Assembly (NCBI GenBank): GCA_014529385.2
Contig: CM043953.1
Location: 110,430,549 to 110,494,548, forward strand
Source: Adiantum capillus-veneris
Taxonomy: Eukaryota > Streptophyta > Polypodiopsida > Polypodiales > Pteridaceae
DNA length: 64,000 nt
Direction of reading: 5' to 3'
In this document: positions 23,140 to 32,876 of the stretch, piece by piece
Layout: every line of letters starts with the position of its first letter
How positions within the stretch are numbered: the stretch's first letter is position 1
Translations under genes and position numbers: made by a program
Notes under the pieces: generated by a model
What the model was told of the DNA's origin: nothing
The model's database searches: none
The model's input: the letters and a program-made list of their open reading frames with translations, nothing else

Positions 23140-23398
23140 GACCTAATTTTGGACATATTTTGATACTTTGCTAACACAGATCCATTGTAATAGCTGTCTA
23201 GAGGTTATATTTCAAGTTTCATACCATTTGGATCACAATTGACCCAAAAAACAAGTCAAAAGCGGAAAATTGCCAAGAAAAGCCTAAATTAGCCATAACT
23301 TGCTCAAACAGAGTTCAAACTAAATTTTGTGAGTGAACAGAGCATAAAGGGGCCACTGAGAGTGAGCATAACCAAAATAGTCAAAATCTGTGAAAAAA

Positions 23399-23420
23399 GA
23401 CATCATACACGTATAATGTC
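23399..23420. repeat. Leader palindrome B4
   Basis: The motif with ACACGT at the centre in place of ACGCGT and a TATAATG right arm. Centred at 23409.5, about 180 bp before the gag ATG. Confidence 0.88.
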
Positions 23421-23588
23421 TTTTTCAGCATAACAGTAACAAAATTCTCACTTGATGAAACAGAAGTTGTCCAACTGACAAGATTAAACAATTGACCAAG
23501 TATCAGTCAGTTTGGATCAATTCTGACCACAAAAACCTGGGAAAACAAATTGCCGAGACGGAAAAGTTAAAGTCCTTCAGGGGAATTG

Positions 23589-26500
23589 ATGAATTTGAGA
23601 TCGGGCAGGAATCTCCGGAATAATCAACCAAAACAAGGGGAACCAGCAAGTGTCATATCAACCGAGGGAAGTGTAAACCAAAGTTGGGTGCAACCATTAG
23701 AGCCGATCTTTGAAGGAAGTGTTTCTGATACTTCTTCGGAGAGGTCTTACGAGATTTTCACCGAACACTTGAACTTGAACAACAGAGAAAATATGGCAGC
23801 AGGATCATCAAACCCTTCCGCCACCATGAAGCTATTGTTCATAAAATACCAGTACGACAATGAGCAAGGTGCCAAGATCTACAAAGATGGAATGGACCGC
23901 TATTGTGTAAAGATAGAAGATAGACCTAGTGAGTTCAAGGACTTAGTGCCTGTGAGCTATAGCGGAGATAGATATCTAGATGACGAGGGTACCATGTACT
24001 TGGTAGTCCTAAATCCTAACATTGTGGACAAGTGGGGATTGATGGGCACCAAAGCCAAAATAGATGAAGAACTTGAGGAGAAAGCACCAATAATGAACTT
24101 CCCTAATGCAAGGTTAAGAAGAGAGAATGAAACTACAAGGATCAACACTGATAACATCTATGTGGGGCTGTACAAATATAATAATGGGGAGCAAGATCTC
24201 TATTATAGATGTGAAGAACCCTACACCGGAGAGTTGACAGACCACAAAAGACTTTATGTCTTTACCTACACAGAGGGATCGGAAGTGAAAATTGCCGCTT
24301 ACGATAAGTATGGCAGGCAATACTCAACAATGGGCAAGAAAGAATTAGAAGGATATACATACTTTGGGGGACCACTACATCAGTATTATGTTACTTCTAG
24401 CTCACATAGACCAGCACCAACAAATGGAGTGCAAAACTCAATGACAACAGGAGGACAAAGAACTCAGGTTGCTGACTCTTTCAGTCAACCTTGGGACTCG
24501 AAGCTCGGACCAATGGGATCATTACATTCCAGAGAGTCAATGGAGACGAATCGAGGTAGTGCAGTTCCAATCCCCACCTATACCACGCCAGGTCCAAGGT
24601 TTGAAGTGGAACCATCGCATTTACCTCCTAGTAGTAGATTCAGGGCAGGGGAACCGACAAGGGTAACCCATGAAGTCCATGATGCTAGAGAAAGCTTTAG
24701 CCGAGACACAGGAGCAATGAGATTGGTAGCAGATCATAGACGTATGAGACCATCTCAAGTAGCCAAGTGTATGCCAAAGAAGTATGGTGGTTCAGGAGAT
24801 CCGTATGCACATGTGTCACTCTTTAAGCAAGTCTTAAGAGCTGAGCAGATAACAGATTTCCATACACAATACGAGGGATTTGGTCTTACTCTAGAAGGTA
24901 CTGCATTGACATGGTTTCAACCAATGAACATTGGGGGATTCCATGACATCGACCATTTGCTAAGAGAGTTTGCTGAGGAATTCTCAAAACGAGGGATTAA
25001 GCACAATACGGTCTCACAAATATATGCTTTTAAACAGAGAGAACACGAAAAAGTGAAGGAAGCTTCACTTCGCTTCAAACAATACATTGAGAGATGTCCA
25101 GTACGTGAACGACCACAAGATGACAGACTATCTGTTCTCTTTATTGAGGGACTGAGGAACGACACTCTCAAGAAGGACTTGCACTTGAAAGCTTGTACAA
25201 GTTTCGAGCAAGTAACGAGAGAGGCATTGTACTTAGTGGATAACTGTACGGTTTATGGAGAGGTGTCAGCGGATACAGATTGTGCATCCAGTAGCTCCTC
25301 CTCCGTAGCGAGCGAGACTACCACTAAAAAGAATGTTCAAACAACAACCATGCCAAATGTAGAGCAAATGATAGAAGATGCTCTAAAAAGGATGGCACCA
25401 TACCAAAAACCATTGCCAAAAACACTGAAATGGTGTGCTATTGAACAAAAATGGACAAATCATCCAACAGAGGAGTGTTATTACAACAAAGGGTATGTAA
25501 GGGAGCGCCAGTATGCACCTCCTGCTCAATTAGCACCACCTCAGATACATCCAGTACCTCGATACCCAACGGGAAATGTACCAGGACCTATGGGGATAGA
25601 AAGACCTCAACCAGTATTGGGACAACAACCACCTTTACCAGGAGCAAGACCAGTGGGCATTAGATATGCACCAACCTTAGAGAATCAGGAAGAACAAGCC
25701 TTAGTGCCTGTTCAAGCCTATTATGAAGAATCTGGTGCACACATGTCTCCGACAGTTTATTACCCACCAGAAGAACCAAAACAACCAGAACCATGGGGCA
25801 TGATGGGGAATGTTGGAATACCCACAGTTACCAGTGCTTCTGATGAAGAGAGATACAATATGGATGCAAGAACCTTGATGTTCATAGCTCATGGAGGGTT
25901 AACAGGACAAAGACCATCCTATCCACAAAGGACGAATCAAATGGGACCAAGACCAGCACTAGGACCCTGTTACAAGTGTGGAGGTGACCATCGGATGAAT
26001 GTTTGCCCACATACGGAAATCATTAGAATTAACGCTTATTGCACTGAGTGTGGGGTTACTCACTTCATTGAGGATTGTTCAAAGAACCCAAACAAAGTGC
26101 AAAAGACGACATTGAATATGCTAGAAACTATTCCTACCAGCAGTGGGTCTGAAAATGAAACTCTGATACCAACGCAAGTTGTTACTAGAGCTCAAGCTAA
26201 GAAAACCACTAGAGAACCTGAGAATGGAAAGTTAGCGACTGACGTAGTTAGTCAAGGACCGCGGAGTCAGAAAAACACATGGAAAGCTAGAAAAGCACGC
26301 ATGAAGTTGAGAAAAGAACGTGAAGACGCTATTCTAGTTGAGGAACTAAAGCAAACTAAAGCTAGATTAGAAAAACTTGAGAGTCAAAACGGGAAACGAG
26401 AGATGAGCCCGGAAAGAACGAAACAAAAGAGTATCAAAGAAACAACGAGCTTAAGCTCCGGGGGATCAGTGCTAGTCGACAAGGTACACGAACCATTGGA

Positions 26501-26720
26501 CGCACTGATGAGAGCTTACGAAGCTAGGTTAAAGAACAACCAAACACAAGAACAGAGGTGGATGACATACCCAAACGCAGAATTGGAAAAGCAGAGACTT
26601 GAAATGTGCCAGAGAATGATCGAGACTGCACAAGCCTTATTAGAACCACCAAAAGAAACAATGAATTGTGGAAAGGAAAACCCAAATTCAGCAAGAGACT
26701 ATCGTTTCACGGGTAGCTGA
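23589..26720 (+). CDS. Unit B gag polyprotein (intact ORF)
   Basis: An open frame of 1043 codons from ATG 23589 (MNLRSGRNLRNN) to TGA. The frame opens at TTG 23586, but 23589 is the first ATG. It forms the particle that packages element RNA. The N-terminal 390 residues have no recognised fold. The capsid-like gag domain covers about residues 400-550 (HVSLFKQVLRAEQI, TALTWF, FAEEFSKRGIKHNTVSQI). A Pro/Gln-rich spacer follows, then two knuckles near residues 795 and 819 (CYKCGGDHRMNVC and CTECGVTHFIEDC), both CX2CX3HX4C. The end is a charged, probably coiled-coil tail. It overlaps pol by about 50 bp in another frame. It is long for a gag and still fully open, so B is younger than A. Confidence 0.9.
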   Translation: MNLRSGRNLRNNQPKQGEPASVISTEGSVNQSWVQPLEPIFEGSVSDTSSERSYEIFTEHLNLNNRENMAAGSSNPSATMKLLFIKYQYDNEQGAKIYKDGMDRYCVKIEDRPSEFKDLVPVSYSGDRYLDDEGTMYLVVLNPNIVDKWGLMGTKAKIDEELEEKAPIMNFPNARLRRENETTRINTDNIYVGLYKYNNGEQDLYYRCEEPYTGELTDHKRLYVFTYTEGSEVKIAAYDKYGRQYSTMGKKELEGYTYFGGPLHQYYVTSSSHRPAPTNGVQNSMTTGGQRTQVADSFSQPWDSKLGPMGSLHSRESMETNRGSAVPIPTYTTPGPRFEVEPSHLPPSSRFRAGEPTRVTHEVHDARESFSRDTGAMRLVADHRRMRPSQVAKCMPKKYGGSGDPYAHVSLFKQVLRAEQITDFHTQYEGFGLTLEGTALTWFQPMNIGGFHDIDHLLREFAEEFSKRGIKHNTVSQIYAFKQREHEKVKEASLRFKQYIERCPVRERPQDDRLSVLFIEGLRNDTLKKDLHLKACTSFEQVTREALYLVDNCTVYGEVSADTDCASSSSSSVASETTTKKNVQTTTMPNVEQMIEDALKRMAPYQKPLPKTLKWCAIEQKWTNHPTEECYYNKGYVRERQYAPPAQLAPPQIHPVPRYPTGNVPGPMGIERPQPVLGQQPPLPGARPVGIRYAPTLENQEEQALVPVQAYYEESGAHMSPTVYYPPEEPKQPEPWGMMGNVGIPTVTSASDEERYNMDARTLMFIAHGGLTGQRPSYPQRTNQMGPRPALGPCYKCGGDHRMNVCPHTEIIRINAYCTECGVTHFIEDCSKNPNKVQKTTLNMLETIPTSSGSENETLIPTQVVTRAQAKKTTREPENGKLATDVVSQGPRSQKNTWKARKARMKLRKEREDAILVEELKQTKARLEKLESQNGKREMSPERTKQKSIKETTSLSSGGSVLVDKVHEPLDALMRAYEARLKNNQTQEQRWMTYPNAELEKQRLEMCQRMIETAQALLEPPKETMNCGKENPNSARDYRFTGS

Positions 26721-29700
26721 AAAGACTCCCAGTGCACAAAAGCCTGAAAATACACAAAAGGATGACCGCATAGTATTGAACACAACCGATCAGGAGATAG
26801 AGAGTTTTCATCCAGTCATACAGAGGATTTACGGAAAAGATGAGGATTACAATGAATTTTGGAAACAAGTGAGAGAGGCAAACTTTGCAAACGAGCTAAG
26901 TTGCCAAGCTAATCAGACAAATTGGGAAAAGGACATCAGGAATCCTCCCATAGTGGAATTTGAGGCAGGATCTCAAGTGGACTTGGATCTTCAATCTTAC
27001 TGGGGAGATGGGGGCTCTGTTAGAACAATGGAGAGCAAACCTCATTCACTGAAAACCTTACCTTCATACTTAGGAGAGTATGAAGCAAAATCCGAGATTA
27101 GAGCACTTCCCTCACGAAAAATCTCATCAGAAAAAGTCATGGACTCGCAAGGATTGATAGAGATTTTGTCAACACCAGTGACATGCACTATCACTCTAGC
27201 TGAGCTTTTGAGGCTAAGACCACATATGTGGACCACTGTAGGAAAATGCTTGGAGAAATTCGGGATAAAAGATCCAACATCGAGATTGCAAGAGAGCATT
27301 GAGGAGCTGAGCAAGCCACAAAAGAACGCTAAGCCTGTACCCTTAAACAAGGTCGGAGAGTATTGCGAAGGTGAAGAGGGGAATACAACCTTACCAGTTG
27401 AATTCCAAGGAGTGAACACAATTGCAATACTAGACAGCGGAGCTGGGGTAGCCATTGCTACAAAAGAAATCTGGAAAAAATGGGGGAAACCAGCAATAAG
27501 GAAGACTAGGTTGAAACTCCAATTAGCAGATGGACACATGGAGAAACCTATGGGGTTATTAGAGAAAGTTGTAGTGACTTCTTGCGGCATTGAATACGAA
27601 CATACTTTTGCTATTGTCGATTTTGGCAAGGAGAATAACTATGATATCATACTGGGAAGACCATTCATGAGACAGTTGAAAATGGTCCAAGATTGGGGCT
27701 ACGATCACATATACTTGAGAAATATGGAAACCACTACACGTGTGAACCTGAAAGACCATAGCTACAAAGAGGTGAACCGAACACCGGTAGAGGAGTTTGA
27801 TTCAGCTACTTTGGCGGGATCCGAATTTCCAGCTTGGTTAGGTAAACCCAAGGAGTTATGGATGTGTGGAGCTTCAAAATGTGGAAGTCTGAAACGAGAA
27901 GAATGTGTTTTAGAAAGGGCTATCGAAGACGAAACTTATGTAGGAGAACCCTTTCCAGAGGACACGTTTGAACCATTAGAATGGACACACATTCTAGCAA
28001 CCCTAGATGTTTGCGCAATCCCGGATGGTCCCACAACGAAATTTTGCGACAAGGACGGGTACGACGTGGTTTCGTATTTCATGTTGAGAACTGTGCTCGA
28101 AAAAGAAACTGAAAAGAACGATACACTGGAAAAGGAAGATGAAGAAGAGGTGTTTCACGAAATTCCCAATCATCCAGAGTGGGGAAATGAAGCAGACAAC
28201 GAGTCAACGGACAATTCAAGCGGAAACGAAGAAACTATAACGGATGTCCGATTTTATGATTTTCCGAACCAAACAAAACAACGCCAGAAACACTGTAGAG
28301 CAAAGAAAAAAACAAAAGGGGTTAGAACCAATCCGATGCCTAGAATAAGAGGAAAAAATCAATTCCTAATGCTAGTAAAGGCCGAAGATTGTGTTAAGGA
28401 TAAGATTTCTGGAAGAATGAGAGGCAGTGATCAAAAGAGCTTACGAAAAGACAAAAGAGGCTCAAGAAATCAAGTTCAAAATAATGGAACGAAAACTGAA
28501 ACAGAAAAATCAGAAAAGAACAAGCGCAACAGAGAACACACGGAGTCCAAGTTAGAACGTAGAAACAAGTACAGAGAGCTCAAGAAAACTCTGAAAGAAG
28601 TTTGGACGACTGAAATTGAGAGTGGAGAGGACGAAAACGTCAAAATCAAGGAAAACATGGATGTTCCCTCTCACTATAGGAAATTCACAATAGAGGATAG
28701 GAAGGTGATATTAACCCCACCTATTCGAGAGAGGAAGGAGAACGAATCTTATGACGGACCGGAGGATGCAAAAAAAGTTGATTTAGCAGCTCCAGGTGAG
28801 ACGCCTAGACCGGTGTACATAGCCACAGATTTGTCTCCAAGCGAGGAAGAGAGACTTTTGAGTCTTCTCAGAGAGTATAGGGATGTGTTTGCATGGTCTT
28901 ATAAGGACTTAAAGAGAGTTGACCCATCGATATGCCAACACTCAATCCCACTGAAACAAGAGGCAAAGCCTAGCAGACAGAGACCATACACATATAATGA
29001 TACTTTTGCTAAGCGAATCAAAGAAGAGATAGATAAGCTAATGGAAGCTGAATTCATATACGAGATTGAACACACTGATTGGGTATCTCCGATTGTGGTA
29101 GTACCTAAGAAGAACGGAAAACTCCGAGTGTGTGTCAACCTAAAGAAAGTGAATGCTGCAACAATCAGGGACAATTATCCCCTGCCGATAACTGATCATG
29201 TTCTAGAGCGTGTATCAGGAAAAACAGCATACTCCTTTCTTGATGGTTTTTCAGGATATAACCAGCTAGCCATAGCACTGGAAGATCAACATAAAACAGC
29301 TTTTGCAACGGAGTGGGGAATTTATGCTTATCGAGTTATGCCTTTTGGTCTAACCAATGCTCCCGCAACCTTCCAGAGGCTGATGACGCATGCTTTCAAA
29401 GAATACTTAAGGCTGTTTCTCGAAATATACATGGATGACTTATGTGTACATTCTCTACTGAGAGATGAGCATCTAGAACACCTAAGAAAAGTATTTGAGA
29501 AATGTAGGACATATCGCATTTGTCTCAATCCTGAGAAATGTGTGTTTATGGTCCGACAGGGCAGAATTCTGGGACATATTGTCTCACAAAACGGAATATC
29601 CACGGATTTAGAGAAGATAAAAGTTATAGTGGATATGCCTAGACCAACCAATGCGAAACAAGTACAGAGCTTTATGGGACATTGCGGATATTATAGACGA

Positions 29701-30747
29701 TTCATTTACATGTACGCTATAATAGGCCAACCACTTTACAGGCTAATAGTGAACTTTGAATGGACAGAGAAGTGTGAGGAATCATTCAAGAAATTGAAAG
29801 AGGCACTCATTACTGCTCCAGTCTTGAAATCACCAGATTGGGAGAAGATATTCCATGTGCACATAGATGCTTCTGCATATGCAATAGGATGCATTCTGGC
29901 TCAGCCAGAAGAAGGAAACATGGATTTTCCTATCTGTTACGCCAGTCGACAGCTCAACCATGCAGAGAAGAATTACACCACAACAGAGCGAGAGGGATTA
30001 GGAATGATATATGCTGTAAAGAAATTTCGGCATTATCTTCTAGCCAACAAGTTTGTGTTTTTTACGGATCACCAAGCCTTGCTCTACCTAGTGAATAAAC
30101 CATGCAATACCGGGAGAATAGTGAGATGGTTCATTATCTTACTGGAATTCGACTTCACGGTAGTAGTAAAGAAAGGAAAAACACATCTTAGAGCTGATCA
30201 TCTTTCGCGATTGACGAATGGAGAAGACCCTATAGGAGTAGATGACGACATGCCAGACGCGTACTTGTTCAACATAGGAATGATACCGAGGTGGTCTCAA
30301 AATGTCGTTAACCTATTAACCTATGGAGGAGAGTTTGATAGAAGAGAATACAACCTGAAACATATTGCTATTCAGCAATCCAAGAATCTTCAATTGATTG
30401 CAGGAAGGTTGTATCAATTGGGAGATGATCATGTTTTACGACTATGCATCAATCCTGAGGAATATAATATATATCTGTGCGAAGCACATGTTCAGGAATG
30501 TGCATTTCATTGTTCAAGAAGGAACACATATAGGAATTTGTTACAATTGGGAGTCTATTGGCCAGGAATGAAAGAAAGCATACATGAATATGTCACAGTA
30601 TGTATTGTATGTTCATCAAAACCGCCAGCCGAGTATTCAACATTATATCAGATAATGATCGCTCCAGAATGGAGTCAGTATATTGTTGAATATCTCACAA
30701 ATAGAACTTTCCCAGAAGGAACGTCAAAGCTCGTCAGAAATCTGTAG
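26665..30747 (+). CDS. Unit B pol: protease, RT, RNase H and first HHCC module
   Basis: An open frame of 1361 codons in +1 relative to gag, with no ATG at its start; the first in-frame ATG is near 27030. Numbering from 26668, the protease DSGAG has its Asp at residue 256 and ILGRPFM at 329. A charged linker runs about 390-740. RT carries the blocks VNLKKVNAATIRDNYPLP and IYMDD (Asp at 923-924). RNase H has HIDASAYAIG, TTEREGLGM and FFTDHQALLYL (about 1067-1135). A connector and an HHCC zinc module follow (H-x6-H near 1273, CIVC near 1312). All catalytic residues inspected are intact. The frame ends at TAG 30745, and a second connector-HHCC module continues in the -1 frame. It would be made by frameshifting from gag, or the shift is an old indel. 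Confidence 0.9.
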   Translation: MVERKTQIQQETIVSRVAEKTPSAQKPENTQKDDRIVLNTTDQEIESFHPVIQRIYGKDEDYNEFWKQVREANFANELSCQANQTNWEKDIRNPPIVEFEAGSQVDLDLQSYWGDGGSVRTMESKPHSLKTLPSYLGEYEAKSEIRALPSRKISSEKVMDSQGLIEILSTPVTCTITLAELLRLRPHMWTTVGKCLEKFGIKDPTSRLQESIEELSKPQKNAKPVPLNKVGEYCEGEEGNTTLPVEFQGVNTIAILDSGAGVAIATKEIWKKWGKPAIRKTRLKLQLADGHMEKPMGLLEKVVVTSCGIEYEHTFAIVDFGKENNYDIILGRPFMRQLKMVQDWGYDHIYLRNMETTTRVNLKDHSYKEVNRTPVEEFDSATLAGSEFPAWLGKPKELWMCGASKCGSLKREECVLERAIEDETYVGEPFPEDTFEPLEWTHILATLDVCAIPDGPTTKFCDKDGYDVVSYFMLRTVLEKETEKNDTLEKEDEEEVFHEIPNHPEWGNEADNESTDNSSGNEETITDVRFYDFPNQTKQRQKHCRAKKKTKGVRTNPMPRIRGKNQFLMLVKAEDCVKDKISGRMRGSDQKSLRKDKRGSRNQVQNNGTKTETEKSEKNKRNREHTESKLERRNKYRELKKTLKEVWTTEIESGEDENVKIKENMDVPSHYRKFTIEDRKVILTPPIRERKENESYDGPEDAKKVDLAAPGETPRPVYIATDLSPSEEERLLSLLREYRDVFAWSYKDLKRVDPSICQHSIPLKQEAKPSRQRPYTYNDTFAKRIKEEIDKLMEAEFIYEIEHTDWVSPIVVVPKKNGKLRVCVNLKKVNAATIRDNYPLPITDHVLERVSGKTAYSFLDGFSGYNQLAIALEDQHKTAFATEWGIYAYRVMPFGLTNAPATFQRLMTHAFKEYLRLFLEIYMDDLCVHSLLRDEHLEHLRKVFEKCRTYRICLNPEKCVFMVRQGRILGHIVSQNGISTDLEKIKVIVDMPRPTNAKQVQSFMGHCGYYRRFIYMYAIIGQPLYRLIVNFEWTEKCEESFKKLKEALITAPVLKSPDWEKIFHVHIDASAYAIGCILAQPEEGNMDFPICYASRQLNHAEKNYTTTEREGLGMIYAVKKFRHYLLANKFVFFTDHQALLYLVNKPCNTGRIVRWFIILLEFDFTVVVKKGKTHLRADHLSRLTNGEDPIGVDDDMPDAYLFNIGMIPRWSQNVVNLLTYGGEFDRREYNLKHIAIQQSKNLQLIAGRLYQLGDDHVLRLCINPEEYNIYLCEAHVQECAFHCSRRNTYRNLLQLGVYWPGMKESIHEYVTVCIVCSSKPPAEYSTLYQIMIAPEWSQYIVEYLTNRTFPEGTSKLVRNL

Positions 30748-31829
30748 AGACAGAAGCTAGAGATTACGCTTTAATAGGAGATCAACTCTATAAGAGAGGT
30801 AAAGACAACCAGCTTAGGATTTGCGCATCAGAGTCTGAGTATGTGATAATCCTGGAGCAAGCTCATGGAGGAGTAGGTGGAGGCCATTTCTCAGGTGATA
30901 AGACATCAAAACTTGTCTTAGCCGCAGGAATATGGTGGCCAACATTACATATGGACGCTGAGGAATATGTTAAACGGTGCGATGACTGTCAGCGGACCAA
31001 AGTACCACTTAAAAGAGATGATATGCCGCTTAGACCAATGATGGGGGCAAGAGCTTTTGCAAAATGGGGGATTGATTATGTCGGACCCATTTCACCTCCT
31101 GCATATAAGACTCATGCACAATACATTATTGTGGCTACAGACTATCTAACAAAGTGGGTCGAAGCAAAGGCAACTCAAAAAGCAGATGCCAGGACCACGG
31201 CACAATTTCTATATGAATACGTCTTTGTACGATATGGATTGCCAATAGAAATTGTGAGTGATCGAGGCACACATTTCATAAATGAAGTGATAGAGATCCT
31301 TCTAGATGAATTCATGGTAATCCATAGGAAATCAGCCCCGTATCATCCACAAGCAAACGGACAAGCTGAAGCAACAAACAAAACCATATGCACGGTCCTT
31401 ACGAAGATTGTATCTAAGTCGAGAACTGACTGGGACCAGAAGTTGCATTCAACATTATGGGCATATAGGGTAGCATATAAAACATCAATAGGAACGACCC
31501 CATATAACATGGTTTTTGGGCTAAATGCTATCTTGCCAATAGAATTCTTGATTTCAACCTTAAGGGTGGCTAAGGATCTAGAGTGGACAGGGCACGAGCT
31601 CTCTGATAGATTAGATAACCTGGAAAAGCTAGATGAGCTTCGCCTAAAAGCAGTAGCTTCCATCTACGCTCAAAAAAGGCGACAAAAGGAATTTTTTGAT
31701 AAGCATGTGCGGACTAAAGAGTTTAAGGTTGGGGACTATGTCCTAGTTTACACTCTGAAACAACATGCTAAAAAGCTTAAAAAGCGAGGGATGGGACCTC
31801 TGGTGATTAAAGATCTATCACCAAGTGGA
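30720..31829 (+). pseudogene. Unit B second HHCC module and integrase, truncated at its C-terminus
   Basis: The frame is open from about 30720 to 31847 with no ATG at its beginning, in -1 relative to pol. It holds a second connector (LIGDQLYKRGKDNQLRI) and HHCC module (H-x6-H in QAHGGVGGGHFS, then CDDCQ). The core follows with WGIDYVGP (Asp), EIVSDRGTHF (Asp) and ANGQAEATNKT (Glu); Asp to Glu spacing is x35, the normal D,D-35-E. The C-terminal domain begins (FKVGDYVLVYTL) but is cut at about 31829, where sequence turns into the end of C's LTR; the last residues are read from that LTR. Catalytic residues are intact, but loss of the tail and the frame break make activity doubtful. Confidence 0.85.
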
Positions 31830-31849
31830 GCAAGTCCCTGGCCTTGACA
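31830..31849 (+). repeat. Last 20 bp of unit C 5' LTR (truncated)
   Basis: GCAAGTCCCTGGCCTTGACA matches the last 20 bp of the composite's 3' LTR (44782-44801) with one change. It abuts a PBS, so it is the 3' end of a lost 5' LTR. Confidence 0.85.
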
Positions 31850-31853
31850 TTTT

Positions 31854-31871
31854 TGGTGCCGCTGCCGGGGA
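31854..31871 (+). other. Unit C primer-binding site (tRNA-Asp type)
   Basis: TGGTGCCGCTGCCGGGGA lies 4 bp after the LTR remnant and differs from unit B's PBS at one position. Confidence 0.85.
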
Positions 31872-32876
31872 GCTGCTACGCGTGAAGCTCCAATGGCGAC
31901 CTGTAAATTGTATTGAAGCTATTTTTTATGTAGGAAAGGGGCGGCTTAAGTTTGATTATTGTTGTTATGCAAAAACAGTAGAGAAAGACACAATGTTGTT
32001 GACTGCATTCAAGTTTTCTGTGTTCTGTTAAGCTCTGTTTTGCTAGTTCTATTAAGCTCAGATTTCAGCTTACACAGTTAGCATTTCTTGCGTTTCTGCG
32101 ATTTCTTCATTTTCTGGTTTGCACTGCACAGTTCTGTCAAGTTTCAATTTTCTGCATTTTCTGTGTTTTTTGGTTTGTGCACAGCTAGGCGCACAGTTAG
32201 TTAATTAAGTAGGTTAGTAATTAGGTGAACCACTGATTAGCAGGTCAGTAGGTAGGTGGGACAGTAAATAGTTAGGTGAGGTCAACGCGCACCAAAACGC
32301 GTACCAAATAATATCCACACACAAAAAAAAAAACAAAAAACAAAAAATGAAAAATAAAAACGTGAGCGAGGGGGAGGTTATAAAAACGGATGGGAAAAAA
32401 TCGAAAATATTTAAGCGTGAGTGACTGGGGGGATCACTAAAATTTTGATCGGGATCGGGATCATTTCCCCAAGCCCAAACCCAAGCCCAAGCCCCAGTCC
32501 TCAGTCTTATGATATATACTTAACTCACTCTTATATATATACCCTACCCCCTCAAGAGGAAATGAGACCATGTGGGACAAGTCCTCCACTCTCCTCCCTT
32601 CTCTTCCCACTTGCACCCTTAGACTTGCTATTTGGAGCCTAGTTCCCCAGCTAGGAAAAGACTGTTTCGGGCTTTTCTGGAGCAAAATAGAACCAAACGG
32701 TGGGCTGTAAATCACAGCGCATCCCTCCTAGCGATACGCTCGTTTCGAGCTATCACACAACCCATTCCATGACACGCTCTAAAAAATCTAGCAAAAAAAC
32801 AAACAAAAAACACGCAAAAAACTAGTCACAAGGCCTCCTAGAGCAGCTTTTTGACACCTTAGGGTATCAAAAGCAC
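31872..32876 (+). other. Unit C leader
   Basis: 1 kb of untranslated leader. It contains an A-rich run (32322-32360), a CCCAAGCCCAAA-type repeat (about 32467-32500) and TATATATA at 32532-32540. None of the palindromes of A and B is present. Short open frames here show no protein signal. Confidence 0.7.

Larger units (their letters stand above)
22181..23588 (+). other. Unit B leader with palindrome array
   Basis: 1.4 kb of A-rich untranslated leader between PBS and gag. No open frame is supported. It carries four long palindromes, listed separately. A block of about 50 bp ending in the palindrome (TAGTCAAAATCTG followed by an A-rich run) recurs near 22965 and 23375, showing that the leader grew by repeat-unit duplication. 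Confidence 0.8.

Noticed and set aside
19699-23420. Regularly spaced palindromes as a CRISPR array
   Set aside because: The sequence is plant nuclear, spacers are 100-290 bp and related to one another, there are no cas genes, and the array lies in retrotransposon leaders.
27042-27629. Minus-strand open frame of 195 codons
   Set aside because: A shadow of the intact unit B pol on the opposite strand.
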